From Azospirillum sp051124815 (lineage in GTDB: Bacteria > Pseudomonadota > Alphaproteobacteria > Azospirillales > Azospirillaceae): 64,000 bases of DNA. The notes beneath the pieces were generated by a model. It did not search any database, was not told the origin of the DNA, and worked only from the letters and a program-made list of their open reading frames with translations. How positions within the stretch are numbered: position 1 is the first letter of the stretch; every line of letters starts with the position of its first letter. Positions 16,666 to 25,683 of this stretch are shown here, one piece after another. Location: NCBI RefSeq assembly GCF_051124815.1, contig NZ_CP118490.1, positions 1-64,000 of the forward strand, given 5' to 3'. Made by a program: the position numbers and the translations under genes.

Positions 16666-17286
16666 CTACCCCCGCCGGCAATGCAGCAGGCTGAACAGCC
16701 CGAAGGGCGGCAGGGTGCGGATGCTTTCCACCGCCAGCCGCGAGCCGGCCATCATCGCATCCAGCGTGAAGTCGGGCCGCCAGCCGAGCTTCTTCGACAA
16801 GGGCGAAAGCCAGCCCTCCACCGCGCGGCGGACGCCTGGACGCGGGGCGGCGAAATGGTTGACGATGACGATGTCGCCGCCCGGTTTGCAGACGCGCTCC
16901 AGCTCCGCCATCGTGCCCTGGGGGTCGGGAACGACGGTCATCACATACATGGCGACCACGACGTCGAAGCTGCCGTCGGCGAAGGCCAGTTTGCCGGCAT
17001 CCATCTCCAGCAGCCCTTCGACATGGTCGAGCTTTTCGCGCTCCACCCGCTCCTGCGCCACCTTCAGCATGTCGGTGGACAGGTCGATGCCGACGACGCG
17101 GTTGTCCTTGCGATAGTCGGACAGCGACAGGCCGGTGCCGACGCCGACCTCCAGGATGCGCAGGCCGCCGCGGCGGTTCAGCCACTCCACCGCCGCATGC
17201 CGGCCGGAGGCCAGCAGCACGCCGAACACCCGGTCGTAGAATCCGGCATAGCGGCGATAAGCGGCGCGAATGGATTCGGCGTCCAT
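16666..17286 (-). CDS. pmtA: SAM-dependent methyltransferase, PmtA type
   Basis: A 206-residue class I methyltransferase. The SAM site is ILEVGVGTGLSL (residues 44-55), followed by VVGIDLSTDML, EMDAGKLAFADGSFDVVVAMYVMTVVPDP and PGGDIVIVNHF. Length and these segments fit the Rhodobacter-type phosphatidylethanolamine N-methyltransferase, which makes phosphatidylcholine by three methylations at the membrane surface. The N-terminus (YAGFYDRVFGVLLASGR) also fits. Related families (UbiE, other lipid methyltransferases) share most motifs, so the substrate is inferred. Confidence 0.75.
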   Translation of the reverse strand: MDAESIRAAYRRYAGFYDRVFGVLLASGRHAAVEWLNRRGGLRILEVGVGTGLSLSDYRKDNRVVGIDLSTDMLKVAQERVEREKLDHVEGLLEMDAGKLAFADGSFDVVVAMYVMTVVPDPQGTMAELERVCKPGGDIVIVNHFAAPRPGVRRAVEGWLSPLSKKLGWRPDFTLDAMMAGSRLAVESIRTLPPFGLFSLLHCRRG

Positions 17287-17590
17287 GATCCTGTCTCCCC
17301 CGTTTCGATCCCGTTGCCTGCATGTGCCGCAAGGTCAAGCCCAAGCCGGCAGCGGCGCACCATACCCGCCTTTTGCATGCCATGAAAGTGACGCAAACAA
17401 CAGAAGCCAGCCGATGTCACCGCCGGCGGCGCCGTTCATTTGTCATATCCATTTGGTTGATTTGCATTCATAAGCCGCTCCTGCGTTATTGATTGGACGT
17501 TCATTCAAGAACCTCAGCCATTCTGCCGGCCCTTGCGGCGGCAGGAAAAGGCGCTGGACAGCATCGCCCCGGCGGCTCCATAGACAGGCG
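17287..17590. other. 304-bp intergenic region between pmtA-like and dctB-like genes
   Basis: Divergent promoters are expected here. The segment at about 17435-17500 is AT-richer than the rest and is the likely promoter area for the sensor kinase gene. I looked for a sigma-54 -24/-12 pair and did not find one with the right spacing. No gene is supported. Confidence 0.4.
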
Positions 17591-19396
17591 ATGGCCGACG
17601 CCCTTTCCTCCCGTTCGCTGCGCCACCGCCGGCTGGCGATCCTCGTCGCGGCGCTGGCCGCGGTGACGGCATTGGCCTGCTGGAGTGCCTATCGCTGGGC
17701 GGAGGCGGAGGCGCGGGCGGCGCTGACCCTGAACGGCGACCAGCGGCTCGGGCTCTATGCCAGCAGCATCCGCAACGCGGTCGGCCGTTACGATTACCTC
17801 CCCTTTCTGGTCGCCCGCGACCATGAGGTGCTGGACCTTCTCGATACGCCGTCGGAGACGCGGCGCGACGCGGTGAACCGCCGGCTGGAGACGGCGAACG
17901 CGGCGGCGGGATCGGCGGCGCTCTATGTGGTGGACCGCTCGGGCCTCGCGCTCGCGGCCAGCAACTGGGCCGATCCGGCGCAGAGCTTCGTCGGCCAGAC
18001 CTATGATTTCCGCCCCTATTTCCGTCAGGCGGTGGAGTCCGGCAGCGGCCGCTATTTCGGCATCGGCGTCACCACCGGCCTGCCCGGCTATTTCCTGTCG
18101 CACGCCGTCCATCGGGGGGAGGCGCTGATCGGCGTCGCCGTTGTCAAGATCGACCTGGAGCCGTTGCAGCGCGACTGGGCCGCCGGTGGCGAACGGGTGC
18201 TGGTGACCGACGAGAACGGCATCGTCTTCCTGTCCAGCCACGCCGACTGGAAATACCGCGCGCTGCGCCCGCTGCCCGACGCGGTGAAGGCCCGGCTGGC
18301 GCAGACCCGCCAGTATGACCGCAGCGACCCGGCCCCGCTCGGCCTGCGCGACGGCCCGCCGGCGGAAAGCGGTGCGCGCCAGATCAGCCTGCCCGATCCA
18401 TTCGCCCACGGCGCCCGCCACACCTACCTGATGCAGGAGCTTCCCCTGCCGGAATTCGGCTGGACCATCCGCTTCCTGTCGGATCTTGAGCCGGTGAAGG
18501 CCCAGGCGGCCGGCGCCGCCGTGCTGACCGCGATGGGCTTCCTGCTGCTGGCCGCCGCCCTGGCGCTGGGCTGGCAGCGGCGCCAGACCCTGCGGCTCCA
18601 GCGCGAGGCCCGCGTGACGCTGGAACGCCGGGTGGAGGAGCGCACCGCCGAACTGCTCACCGCCAACCGCGTCCTGCGCGAGGCGCAGGAGGAGCTGGTG
18701 CAGGCCGGCAAGCTGGCGGCGCTGGGCCAGATGTCGGCGGCGCTGGCGCACGAGATCAACCAGCCGCTGGCCGCCATCCGCACCTTCGTCGCCTCCACCC
18801 GGCTGCTGGCCGAGCGCGGCGAGACGGCAATGGTCCGCGAAAACCTCGCCATGATCGGCGATCTGGCGGAGCGGATGGCGGTGCTGTCCGGCCATCTGAA
18901 GGATTTCGCCCGCAAGGGTCCGGCGCGGGTGGAGGCGGTGCCGGTCGACCGCGCCATGGACCGCGCGCTGGCCCTGCTGGCCTCCCGCCTGCGCGAGGAG
19001 GAGGTGCAGGTGGAGCGGAGCATCCCCGCCGATGCCTGCGTTCGCGGCGACGCGGTTCGGCTGGAACAGGTCTTGGTCAACCTGCTGCGCAACGCCGCCG
19101 ACGCCATGGCCGAGTGCGACGAACGCCGCCTGACCTTGACCGCCGACCGGAACAGCGAGGGTTGGGAGATCCGCATCCGCGACACCGGCACCGGCATCGC
19201 CGAGGCGCACCAGTTCCAGCTGTTCGACCCCTTCTTCACCACCAAGGAGGTCGGCCAGGGGCTTGGCCTCGGGCTGTCGCTGTCCTATGGCATCGTGCGC
19301 GACTTCGGCGGCACGCTGCGGGCGGAGAACAATCCCGACGGCGGCGCCTGTTTCGTCATCCAGCTGCCGGATGCCCAATCGCCGACCGCGCAATGA
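17591..19396 (+). CDS. DctB-type membrane sensor histidine kinase
   Basis: A 601-residue kinase with the DctB layout: an N-terminal membrane helix (about 14-33), a periplasmic double-PAS-like sensor domain (about 34-300) with GLYASSIRNAVGRYDYLPFLVARD and GQTYDFRPYFRQA, a second helix (about 306-328), a coiled coil, phosphoacceptor His387 in ALAHEINQPLAAIR, and an ATPase domain with NLLRNAADAM, DTGTGI, FFTTKEVGQGLGLGLS. The family senses C4-dicarboxylates and signals to DctD. The ATG at 17591 starts directly before the basic, membrane-helix N-terminus. The response-regulator gene begins seven bases after the stop. No dctA or dctPQM gene is seen in the window, so the ligand may differ. Confidence 0.88.
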   Translation: MADALSSRSLRHRRLAILVAALAAVTALACWSAYRWAEAEARAALTLNGDQRLGLYASSIRNAVGRYDYLPFLVARDHEVLDLLDTPSETRRDAVNRRLETANAAAGSAALYVVDRSGLALAASNWADPAQSFVGQTYDFRPYFRQAVESGSGRYFGIGVTTGLPGYFLSHAVHRGEALIGVAVVKIDLEPLQRDWAAGGERVLVTDENGIVFLSSHADWKYRALRPLPDAVKARLAQTRQYDRSDPAPLGLRDGPPAESGARQISLPDPFAHGARHTYLMQELPLPEFGWTIRFLSDLEPVKAQAAGAAVLTAMGFLLLAAALALGWQRRQTLRLQREARVTLERRVEERTAELLTANRVLREAQEELVQAGKLAALGQMSAALAHEINQPLAAIRTFVASTRLLAERGETAMVRENLAMIGDLAERMAVLSGHLKDFARKGPARVEAVPVDRAMDRALALLASRLREEEVQVERSIPADACVRGDAVRLEQVLVNLLRNAADAMAECDERRLTLTADRNSEGWEIRIRDTGTGIAEAHQFQLFDPFFTTKEVGQGLGLGLSLSYGIVRDFGGTLRAENNPDGGACFVIQLPDAQSPTAQ

Positions 19397-19403
19397 GGAC
19401 CAG

Positions 19404-20786
19404 ATGAAGACCGATCCGCTCGCCACACCCGTCCTGTTCATCGACGACGAACTGGCGATGCGCGTGTCGGTGACGCAATGGCTGCAACTGGCCGGCTTCG
19501 CGGCGCAGGGCTTCGAGACGCCGCAGCCGGCGCTCGACCTGCTGGCGCCCGACTTTCCCGGCGTGCTGGTCACCGACGTGCGGATGCCGCGGATGGACGG
19601 CATGGCGGTGCTGGAACGGGCGCTGGAGCGTGACGCCGACCTGCCGGTGATTCTGGTGACCGGTCATGGCGACGTGGCGCTGGCGGTGGAGGCGATGCGG
19701 CGCGGCGCCTACGACTTCATCGAGAAGCCCTTCGAACCCGACCATCTGGTCGCCGTCATCCGCCGCGCGGCGGAGAAGCGCCGTCTGGTGCTGGAGAACC
19801 GCGGCCTGCGCCGCCGGGCCGCCGGCGGCGGGATCGAGTCGAAGCTGATCGGCACCTCCCCCGCCATCGCCGAGTTGCGGCGCGAGCTGATAGACCTCGC
19901 CGCCACCAGCGCCAGCGTGCTGATCCATGGCGAGACCGGCACGGGGAAGGAGCTGGTCGCCCGCTGCCTGCATGATTTCGGACCCAGAGGAGCGAAGGGC
20001 GCCTTCGTCGCCGTCAATTGCGGCGCCATTCCCGACAGCATGGCGGAAAGCGAGCTGTTCGGGCATGAACCCGGCGCCTTCACCGGCGCCACCCAGCGCC
20101 GCGCCGGCAAGCTGGAACATTCCAGCGGCGGCACCCTGTTCCTCGACGAGATCGAGAGCATGCCGCTGGCCATTCAGGTCAAGCTGCTGCGCGCCCTGCA
20201 GGAACGCACCATCGAACGGCTGGGCTCCAACAAGCAGGTTCCGGTCGACCTGCGGCTGGTGGCGGCAACCAAGATCGACCTGCTCAACCTCAGCGAAGAG
20301 GGACGCTTCCGTGCCGACCTCTACTACCGCCTCAATGTGGCGGAGCTGCACATCCCGCCGCTGCGGGCACGGGCGGAGGACATTCCGCTGCTGTTCGACT
20401 ATTTCACCGCCGAGTTCGCCGCCCGCCATGGCCGCGAGCCGCGCCCGCTGGAGCCGGCCGATATCGACGCGCTGCTCGCCCATGACTGGCCCGGCAATGT
20501 GCGCGAACTGCGCAATCTGGCCGAGCGTCATGTCCTGTCGGTCGGGCGCAACGGCGTCGCCGGCCTGCTGCGCCGCCGCCCGGTCGGCGGTGAGGCGGCA
20601 GTGACCCCACGCGCATTGGCCGATCAGGTCGACGCCTTCGAGAAGCGCGTGATCGAACAGGCGCTGGACCGCTGCAAGGGCGACATCAAGTCGGTGATGG
20701 ACCTGCTGGACATCCCGCGCCGCACGTTGAACGAAAAGATGGCCCGCCACGGTCTGGACCGCACGCGCTTCCTGCCCCGCGGCTGA
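19404..20786 (+). CDS. DctD-type sigma-54-dependent response regulator
   Basis: A 460-residue activator. Receiver domain: acidic Asp14/Asp15, phosphoacceptor Asp58 (VTDVRMPRMDG) and Lys108 (EKPFEP). AAA+ domain: Walker A GETGTGKE (176-183) and the sigma-54 contact GAFTGA (224-229), then LFLDEIE and the arginine-finger region FRADLYYRLNV. A C-terminal Fis-type HTH includes LDIPRRTLNEKM. It should activate a -24/-12 promoter after phosphorylation by the adjacent kinase. GAGGA ahead of ATG 19404 supports the start. No sigma-54 promoter is obvious in the neighbourhood, so its targets are probably elsewhere. Confidence 0.9.
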   Translation: MKTDPLATPVLFIDDELAMRVSVTQWLQLAGFAAQGFETPQPALDLLAPDFPGVLVTDVRMPRMDGMAVLERALERDADLPVILVTGHGDVALAVEAMRRGAYDFIEKPFEPDHLVAVIRRAAEKRRLVLENRGLRRRAAGGGIESKLIGTSPAIAELRRELIDLAATSASVLIHGETGTGKELVARCLHDFGPRGAKGAFVAVNCGAIPDSMAESELFGHEPGAFTGATQRRAGKLEHSSGGTLFLDEIESMPLAIQVKLLRALQERTIERLGSNKQVPVDLRLVAATKIDLLNLSEEGRFRADLYYRLNVAELHIPPLRARAEDIPLLFDYFTAEFAARHGREPRPLEPADIDALLAHDWPGNVRELRNLAERHVLSVGRNGVAGLLRRRPVGGEAAVTPRALADQVDAFEKRVIEQALDRCKGDIKSVMDLLDIPRRTLNEKMARHGLDRTRFLPRG

Positions 20787-20799
20787 CGGCGGTCGCCAG

Positions 20800-22575
20800 T
20801 CACCAATGCCGCTGGTGGCGGCCGGTGCGCAGTCGAGCCATTTCGACGGTGGTTTCCGCCGGTTCCGCCGGCTTGCGCAGATCCTTCACCACCGCCAGCA
20901 GGGCGCCGTCGCGTTCGACCTCCGCCACCGTCGGGCCGGTCATCAGCGTGTCGCAGTCCTCCTGCGTCGGCGCGATGAAGAAGTCGGCGCGGTTCCAGTC
21001 GTTGACCCAGCGCATGTTGGCCGGCGCCAGCTTCTCGAAGGCCAGCGGCTCGGCGCAGACGGCGACGCTGTAGGTCTTGTGATGGTGGGTGCGCGCTTCC
21101 TCCGCCGCGATCACCTCGGACAGGTCCTCGACCGCCTCCGGCAGGCTGTTGACCCAGTAATCGACATCGTACTTGCGCACTGCACCGGCGACGCCGCCGA
21201 CCAGCTCATTGAAATAGACATATTCGTCCGGATGCAGCGACTCCAGGACCGTCGCCTCGCGGCCCAGCACCAGCGCCAATGCGACCCCGGCCAGCGCCGC
21301 CGCCGACAGGCCGCGCCCCGTCCGCTGCGACACGCCGAACCTCCAGGCCCCGGCCCAGCCGAGCAGCCGGTCCAGCCCGATGCCGCCCAGCACCGCCAAC
21401 GGCGGCAGCACGAACAGGAAATGGCGGATCGCGGTGTAGCCGGGCGCATGGGTGATGGTGAACCAGGCAACCGGGAACAACGCCGCCAGCGCCACCAGCC
21501 CGCAGCCGACCGCGCGGACCCGTCCGTCGTCCCCCGCCAGCCGGTCGCGATACATCATCACCGGCAGCACCAGCAGCCCCAGCGCCGCACCGCCCAGCAT
21601 CACCAGCGGCAGCTTGACCCCCAGATACCAGACCAGATAGCTGCGCGGCACCTCGTACATCCAATATTCGGTGCCGCCCAGCATGGTGCGGATCGGGTAA
21701 TGGAAATGCGAGAAATCGGCCAGCGCCCGCAACGGGTTCAGCGGCTCCAGCACAGCCCAGGGCCAGAAGACCGCCATCAGCCCATAGGCGACCGGCAGCG
21801 CCGGCAACAGCCGCAAGGTTCCCCGGCCGGCGTCGCGCAGCCGTTCGACGGAGACTCCGCCCGCCAGCACCCATCCCGCCAGCGCCGCCGCCGCATAGCC
21901 GGCCACCAGCAGCGCCCCGACCCGGATGCCCAGCGCCAGCCCGACGACGGCGCCCAATCCCAGCACCGTCCCCCAGCGGGGCCGCGGCATCTGCCCGACC
22001 AGCCGGATCAACATCGCCACCGCCGCCATCATCAGCACGGCGAAGGGCACGTCCTTGGTGTGGTTGAACAGCCCGCCATACCAGGGGCCGCACAGCGCCA
22101 GCAGCGCCCCGGCCAGGAACCCGGCCCGCGGCCCGGCGACCCGGCGGCCGACGCCCCAGACCACCGCGATTCCCGCCACCCCGATCAGGGCGCACAGCAG
22201 GTGCCGCGTCTCATAGGGGTCGAAGGGCAGCAGCGGCGCCAGCGCCACCGCCGCCATGTCGAACAGCCCGCCATAGAGATAGAGGTTCTTGTAGGTAAAG
22301 GCCGAATCGTCGGTGAAGCCGCTGCGGTACCAGTCGATCAGCTTGGCGCCATAGACATGCTGCACCTCCTCGTCGTTGGAGATGCCGTATTGCCGGAAGG
22401 TGACGGCGACCAATACGATCAGGGCCAGCAAACCCAGTGCGGCGGCAAGATCCCAGGGCTCGCCGATCAGCCGGCGCAAAACGCTGCTCTTCCCCGTCAC
22501 GCCCGGCTCCCCCGCTTCCCGTCCGCCAGCCATCCTTGGGCCACCCCTGGCCGATCTGCAGAAAGCATCGGTCAT
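20800..22575 (-). CDS. GT39-like polytopic membrane glycosyltransferase
   Basis: A 591-residue protein with about ten membrane helices between residues 40 and 430 and a C-terminal soluble part of about 150 residues. After the first helix it has FRQYGISNDEEVQHVYG, an acidic loop in the position where PMT/ArnT-type transferases carry their catalytic Asp/Glu. HTKDVPFAVLMMA and HAPGYTAIRHFLFVLPP are typical of dolichyl/undecaprenyl-phosphate-dependent glycosyltransferases. It is unlike the ArnT-like protein at 3046-4752 in length and motif order. Acceptor and sugar are unknown. ATG 22575 is used; ATG 22533 is possible. It stands alone and is convergent with the response-regulator gene. Confidence 0.75.
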   Translation of the reverse strand: MTDAFCRSARGGPRMAGGREAGEPGVTGKSSVLRRLIGEPWDLAAALGLLALIVLVAVTFRQYGISNDEEVQHVYGAKLIDWYRSGFTDDSAFTYKNLYLYGGLFDMAAVALAPLLPFDPYETRHLLCALIGVAGIAVVWGVGRRVAGPRAGFLAGALLALCGPWYGGLFNHTKDVPFAVLMMAAVAMLIRLVGQMPRPRWGTVLGLGAVVGLALGIRVGALLVAGYAAAALAGWVLAGGVSVERLRDAGRGTLRLLPALPVAYGLMAVFWPWAVLEPLNPLRALADFSHFHYPIRTMLGGTEYWMYEVPRSYLVWYLGVKLPLVMLGGAALGLLVLPVMMYRDRLAGDDGRVRAVGCGLVALAALFPVAWFTITHAPGYTAIRHFLFVLPPLAVLGGIGLDRLLGWAGAWRFGVSQRTGRGLSAAALAGVALALVLGREATVLESLHPDEYVYFNELVGGVAGAVRKYDVDYWVNSLPEAVEDLSEVIAAEEARTHHHKTYSVAVCAEPLAFEKLAPANMRWVNDWNRADFFIAPTQEDCDTLMTGPTVAEVERDGALLAVVKDLRKPAEPAETTVEMARLRTGRHQRHW

Positions 22576-22729
22576 CGCAGCTTGTCATGTGAAATCTCTG
22601 ACATGACCGGTAAGGGAATCCCCCGATGCGTGGACGCTCCCCACAACGCGACATAAAGTCCACTTTAGCTCATTGACGTTGACTTCCCCCCGGCAGCCGT
22701 GGCGAAATCGTTGGTACAGGGGATTGTCC

Positions 22730-23191
22730 ATGGCCGAACGGGATCGTGTGTATGGCGTGACGGAGCTGGCGGCGGAGTTCGACCTCACGCCGCAGGCGTT
22801 GCGCTTTTACGAGGAAAAGGGATTGCTGGCGCCGCAACGGGCGGGAGGACGGCGGGTGTTCACCTACCGCGACCGCGCCCGGCTGATGCTGATTCTCAAA
22901 TTCCGGCGACTCGGATTCTCGCTGGAGCAGATCGCCGAATATCTTGCCCATTACCGCTCCGGCCGGCCCAGCGCCGGGCAATATCGCGACGGCCTGCGCA
23001 AGATCCGCGCCCGCCTGACCGAGCTTGAGCGCATGCAGTCGGAAATCGCCGAGGTGATCGGTGAGCTGAAGGCGATGGAAGCCGATGCCGAACGGCGGCT
23101 TGCCGCCTGCCTGCCTGACGACGACCCTATGCAGACCGTGCCCACACAGAAGAGAAATGAACCGGGAGTGAAACGATGCTGCGCGGAATGA
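22730..23191 (+). CDS. MerR-family transcriptional regulator
   Basis: A 153-residue regulator. The winged HTH is at the N-terminus: YGVTELAAEFDLTPQALRFYEEKGLLAPQR, then VFTYRDRARLMLILKFRRLGFSLEQIAEYL. A dimerisation coiled coil follows (about 85-130). The C-terminus ends KRCCAE; a Cys pair there is unusual and might sense metal or redox state, but nothing proves that. A CAGGGGATT ribosome site precedes ATG 22730. The last 16 bases overlap the start of the acyl-CoA ligase gene, so the two are coupled and the ligase is the likely target. Confidence 0.88.
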   Translation: MAERDRVYGVTELAAEFDLTPQALRFYEEKGLLAPQRAGGRRVFTYRDRARLMLILKFRRLGFSLEQIAEYLAHYRSGRPSAGQYRDGLRKIRARLTELERMQSEIAEVIGELKAMEADAERRLAACLPDDDPMQTVPTQKRNEPGVKRCCAE

Positions 23192-24801
23192 TGATGAATG
23201 GCCCGCTGCTGGTGACGTCGATCCTGCGTCACGCGGCCCTATACCATGCCGACACCGAAATCGTGTCGCGCACCACCGAGGGACCGATACACCGCTACAC
23301 CTATGCCGACGCCTGGGTCCGCGCCCAGAAGCTGGCCAATGCGCTGGCGGCGCTGGGGATGCAGCCGGGCGACCGCATCGGCACGCTGGCCTGGAACGGC
23401 TATCGCCATCTGGAATGCTATTACGGCATCGGCGGCTCGGGCATGGTCTGCCACACCATCAACCCGCGCCTGTTCCCGGAACAGATCGCCTACATCGTCA
23501 ACCACGCCGAAGACCGGCTGCTGTTCACCGACCTCACCTTCGTGCCGCTGCTGGAGGGCATCGCCAGTGAGCTGACAGGGCTGAAGGGCATCGTCGTGAT
23601 GACCGACCGGGCCAACATGCCGGCCTCCAGCCTGCCCAACCTGCTGTGCTACGAGGATCTGCTGGCCGAACAGCCCGACGGCTTCGACTGGCCGGAGTTG
23701 GACGAGAACACCGCCTGCGGCATGTGCTACACCTCCGGCACCACCGGCAATCCGAAGGGCGTGCTGTACAGCCACCGCTCCTCCTACCTGCACGCCATGG
23801 CTGCCTGCATGCCGGACGTGTTCGGACTGTCGGCGTCGGACGTGGTGCTGCCGGTGGTGCCGATGTTCCACGTCAACGCCTGGGGCGTCCCTTATGCGGC
23901 CCCGATGGTCGGGGCGAAACTGGTCTTCCCCGGTGGCAAGCTGGACGGTGCCAGCCTGTACGAGCTGTTCGAAAGCGAAAAGGTGACCAACACCGCCGGC
24001 GTGCCGACCGTGTGGCTGGCCCTGCTGAACTGGCTGGACGCCAACAAGAAGAAGCTCACGACCATGCGCCGCATCGCCATCGGCGGTTCCGCCTGTCCGC
24101 CGGTGATGATCCAGCGCTTCCAGGAGATGGGGGTGGAGGTCCTGCACGCCTGGGGCATGACGGAGACCAGCCCGCTCGGCCTCGCCAACATGCCGAAGGG
24201 CAAGCATCGCGGGCTGGACGCCGACGCGGCGCTGGCGCTCGCCTCCAAGCAGGGGCGGCCGATCTGCGGCGTGCAGTTCCGGGTGGTCGACGGCTCCGGC
24301 AACGACGTGGCGCGCGACGGCACCAGCTTCGGCCGGCTGCTGGTGCGCGGGCCCACCGTCTGCGCCGGCTATTTCGGCGTGACGGAAAGCCCCGCCCACC
24401 AGACGGTGCCGGGCTGGTTCGAAACCGGCGACGTGGTGACGATGGACGCCGACGGCTATGTCCAGATCGTCGACCGCACCAAGGACGTCATCAAGTCCGG
24501 CGGTGAATGGATCAGTTCCATCGACCTGGAGAACATCGCCGTCGGCCATCCCGGCGTGCAGGAAGCCGCCGCAGTCGCGGTTCCCGACGAGAAATGGGGC
24601 GAGCGCCCGGTGCTCGTCGTCGTCCGCAAGCCGGACTCCGCCCTGACCCGCGAGGAGCTGCTGGCGGTCTTCGACGGCAAGGTCGCGAAATGGTGCATCC
24701 CCGACGACGTCCGCTTCGTCGACAGCCTGCCCCACACCGCCACCGGCAAGCTGTTGAAGAGCGAGATCCGCCACATGCTGACCGGCCCGGACGGGGAGTG
24801 A
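23176..24801 (+). CDS. AMP-forming acyl-CoA ligase
   Basis: A 541-residue ANL-superfamily enzyme that activates a carboxylic acid to its CoA thioester via the acyl-AMP. Motifs: CYTSGTTGNPKGVLYSH (P-loop of the family, about 181-197), HAWGMTETSPLG, GWFETGDVVTMDADGY, IVDRTKDVIKSGGEWIS, and the catalytic lysine in TATGKLLKSE near the C-terminus. The whole sequence resembles the medium/long-chain and 3-methylthiopropionyl-CoA ligase (DmdB-like) branch. Substrate cannot be chosen from sequence. The start follows GGGAGTG and overlaps the MerR gene by 16 bases. MerR control of fatty- or branched-acid degradation genes is known in proteobacteria, which fits. Confidence 0.9.
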   Translation: MLRGMMMNGPLLVTSILRHAALYHADTEIVSRTTEGPIHRYTYADAWVRAQKLANALAALGMQPGDRIGTLAWNGYRHLECYYGIGGSGMVCHTINPRLFPEQIAYIVNHAEDRLLFTDLTFVPLLEGIASELTGLKGIVVMTDRANMPASSLPNLLCYEDLLAEQPDGFDWPELDENTACGMCYTSGTTGNPKGVLYSHRSSYLHAMAACMPDVFGLSASDVVLPVVPMFHVNAWGVPYAAPMVGAKLVFPGGKLDGASLYELFESEKVTNTAGVPTVWLALLNWLDANKKKLTTMRRIAIGGSACPPVMIQRFQEMGVEVLHAWGMTETSPLGLANMPKGKHRGLDADAALALASKQGRPICGVQFRVVDGSGNDVARDGTSFGRLLVRGPTVCAGYFGVTESPAHQTVPGWFETGDVVTMDADGYVQIVDRTKDVIKSGGEWISSIDLENIAVGHPGVQEAAAVAVPDEKWGERPVLVVVRKPDSALTREELLAVFDGKVAKWCIPDDVRFVDSLPHTATGKLLKSEIRHMLTGPDGE

Positions 24802-24814
24802 TCCAAACAAGGCC

Positions 24815-24836
24815 GGGGGCGGACTTTTCCGTCCCC
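24815..24836. terminator. hairpin between convergent genes
   Basis: A 9-bp stem with one G-T wobble (24815-24823 with 24828-24836) and a four-base loop. It lies between the convergent acyl-CoA ligase and HTH genes. There is no T-tract on either strand, so its strength is uncertain. Confidence 0.4.
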
Positions 24837-24843
24837 GCTCCGC

Positions 24844-25359
24844 TCATTCGGCGGCGATCAATTCGGCAAGCCGCCGCCGCTGGATGTCCGCGCCGATCTC
24901 CGATGCGATGCGAGCAAGCTCGACCGACCTCGGGTCGGGGTGAAGGTCGGTGTTTCGGTCGAACCAGACCAGCACCTCCGCCAGACGCCACAGGCTGGGA
25001 TTTCCGGTATAGACCGGATCGGGAAAGGCGGCTGCCACCGTCCTGATCTCACCGGCGGCATATTTCCGGATGTTCTGGCGCGAACAGCCGACGATCTCCG
25101 CCAGATCGGCGAGGTTGACCAGATCGGGGGCGATCTCGGTCAACTGCGCACCGGGAATTGCCGTCAGCACCTCGGCGATGGCGGAGCGGACCGCCATGTC
25201 GGCGGAGGCCGCCTCTCGCGTGAAGTCCAATGCGATGGAGCCGCGCCGTCCGGCACCGATGGTGGCATCATCGCAGCCGGCTTCGAACAGGGCGTCCAAC
25301 CATGCCGTCGGCTCTTCCCCACCGGACGGCAGGCGGAATTTCAAGACGAACTCCCACAT
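24844..25359 (-). CDS. HTH protein, likely antitoxin-like repressor of a two-gene module
   Basis: A 171-residue protein in two parts. The N-terminus (1-80) begins MWEFVLKFRLPSGGEE and looks like an alternating beta/alpha domain, of the kind seen in HicB-like antitoxins or small ferredoxin-like folds. Residues about 80-106 hold a clear HTH: DLVNLADLAEIVGCSRQNIRKYAAG. The C-terminus (RLAEVLVWFDRN to AELIAAE) is helical. It is second in the operon, 14 bases after the small Cys-rich protein. Its ribosome site GGGAGT overlaps the end of that gene. I infer it binds the palindromic operator at 25675-25692. I know no characterised member. Confidence 0.7.
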   Translation of the reverse strand: MWEFVLKFRLPSGGEEPTAWLDALFEAGCDDATIGAGRRGSIALDFTREAASADMAVRSAIAEVLTAIPGAQLTEIAPDLVNLADLAEIVGCSRQNIRKYAAGEIRTVAAAFPDPVYTGNPSLWRLAEVLVWFDRNTDLHPDPRSVELARIASEIGADIQRRRLAELIAAE

Positions 25360-25373
25360 CTCGCACCCACTCC

Positions 25374-25637
25374 CTAGGACTTGCCTGTTTTAGGGCGATC
25401 CGCATAGACACAGCCATCGACTGCCCGGCGAATCTTGCGCGCCTCGTTCTCCGGCACTCGCGGTGTACTCCAAACCGAGATCTGGCAGAATTCCCCGCAA
25501 CGGCAGTCGGCCTCGTTTTCCGGGCAACGAAGCAGTCCCCAGCAGTGACCATGGCCCTTCTGCCACGTCCAGCCTTGACGCTCCGCATAGAGGACGGCCT
25601 CCTCGATCTCCTTCTTCGGATGCCTGTTCCGCGTCAC
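25374..25637 (-). CDS. small Cys-rich protein, HicA-like toxin candidate
   Basis: An 87-residue protein starting at GTG 25637 (MTRNRHPKKEIEEAV). This start is chosen because GGAG lies six bases ahead; an in-frame GTG at 25652 has none. The segment YAERQGWTWQKGHGHCWGLLRCP recalls the HicA/dsRBD-like pattern (a Gly-Trp strand, then a basic strand around a conserved His). It is followed by a Cys cluster, ADCRCGEFC, then SVWSTPRVPENEARKIRRAV. The cysteines could bind a metal. Size, order (small protein first, HTH protein second) and 14-base gap are those of a hicAB-type toxin-antitoxin pair. Function is inferred, not known. Confidence 0.65.
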   Translation of the reverse strand: MTRNRHPKKEIEEAVLYAERQGWTWQKGHGHCWGLLRCPENEADCRCGEFCQISVWSTPRVPENEARKIRRAVDGCVYADRPKTGKS

Positions 25638-25655
25638 GCCCGTCTCCAGCACATG

Positions 25656-25683
25656 ATTATGGGACAGACTGAATGGTTGTCAA
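25656..25683 (-). promoter_or_regulatory. sigma-70 promoter of the two-gene HTH module
   Basis: On the minus strand TTGACA (25683-25678) is a perfect -35, and CATAAT (25661-25656) a five-of-six -10, with a 16-base spacer. Transcription would start near 25649, giving a leader of about 12 bases that still contains the GGAG ribosome site of the first gene. It is the best-matching vegetative promoter I found in the window. Confidence 0.7.

Noticed and set aside
17287..17590. A sigma-54 promoter before the DctB-like gene
   Set aside because: The nearest TGG...TGC pair has seven bases instead of ten between the GG and GC elements.
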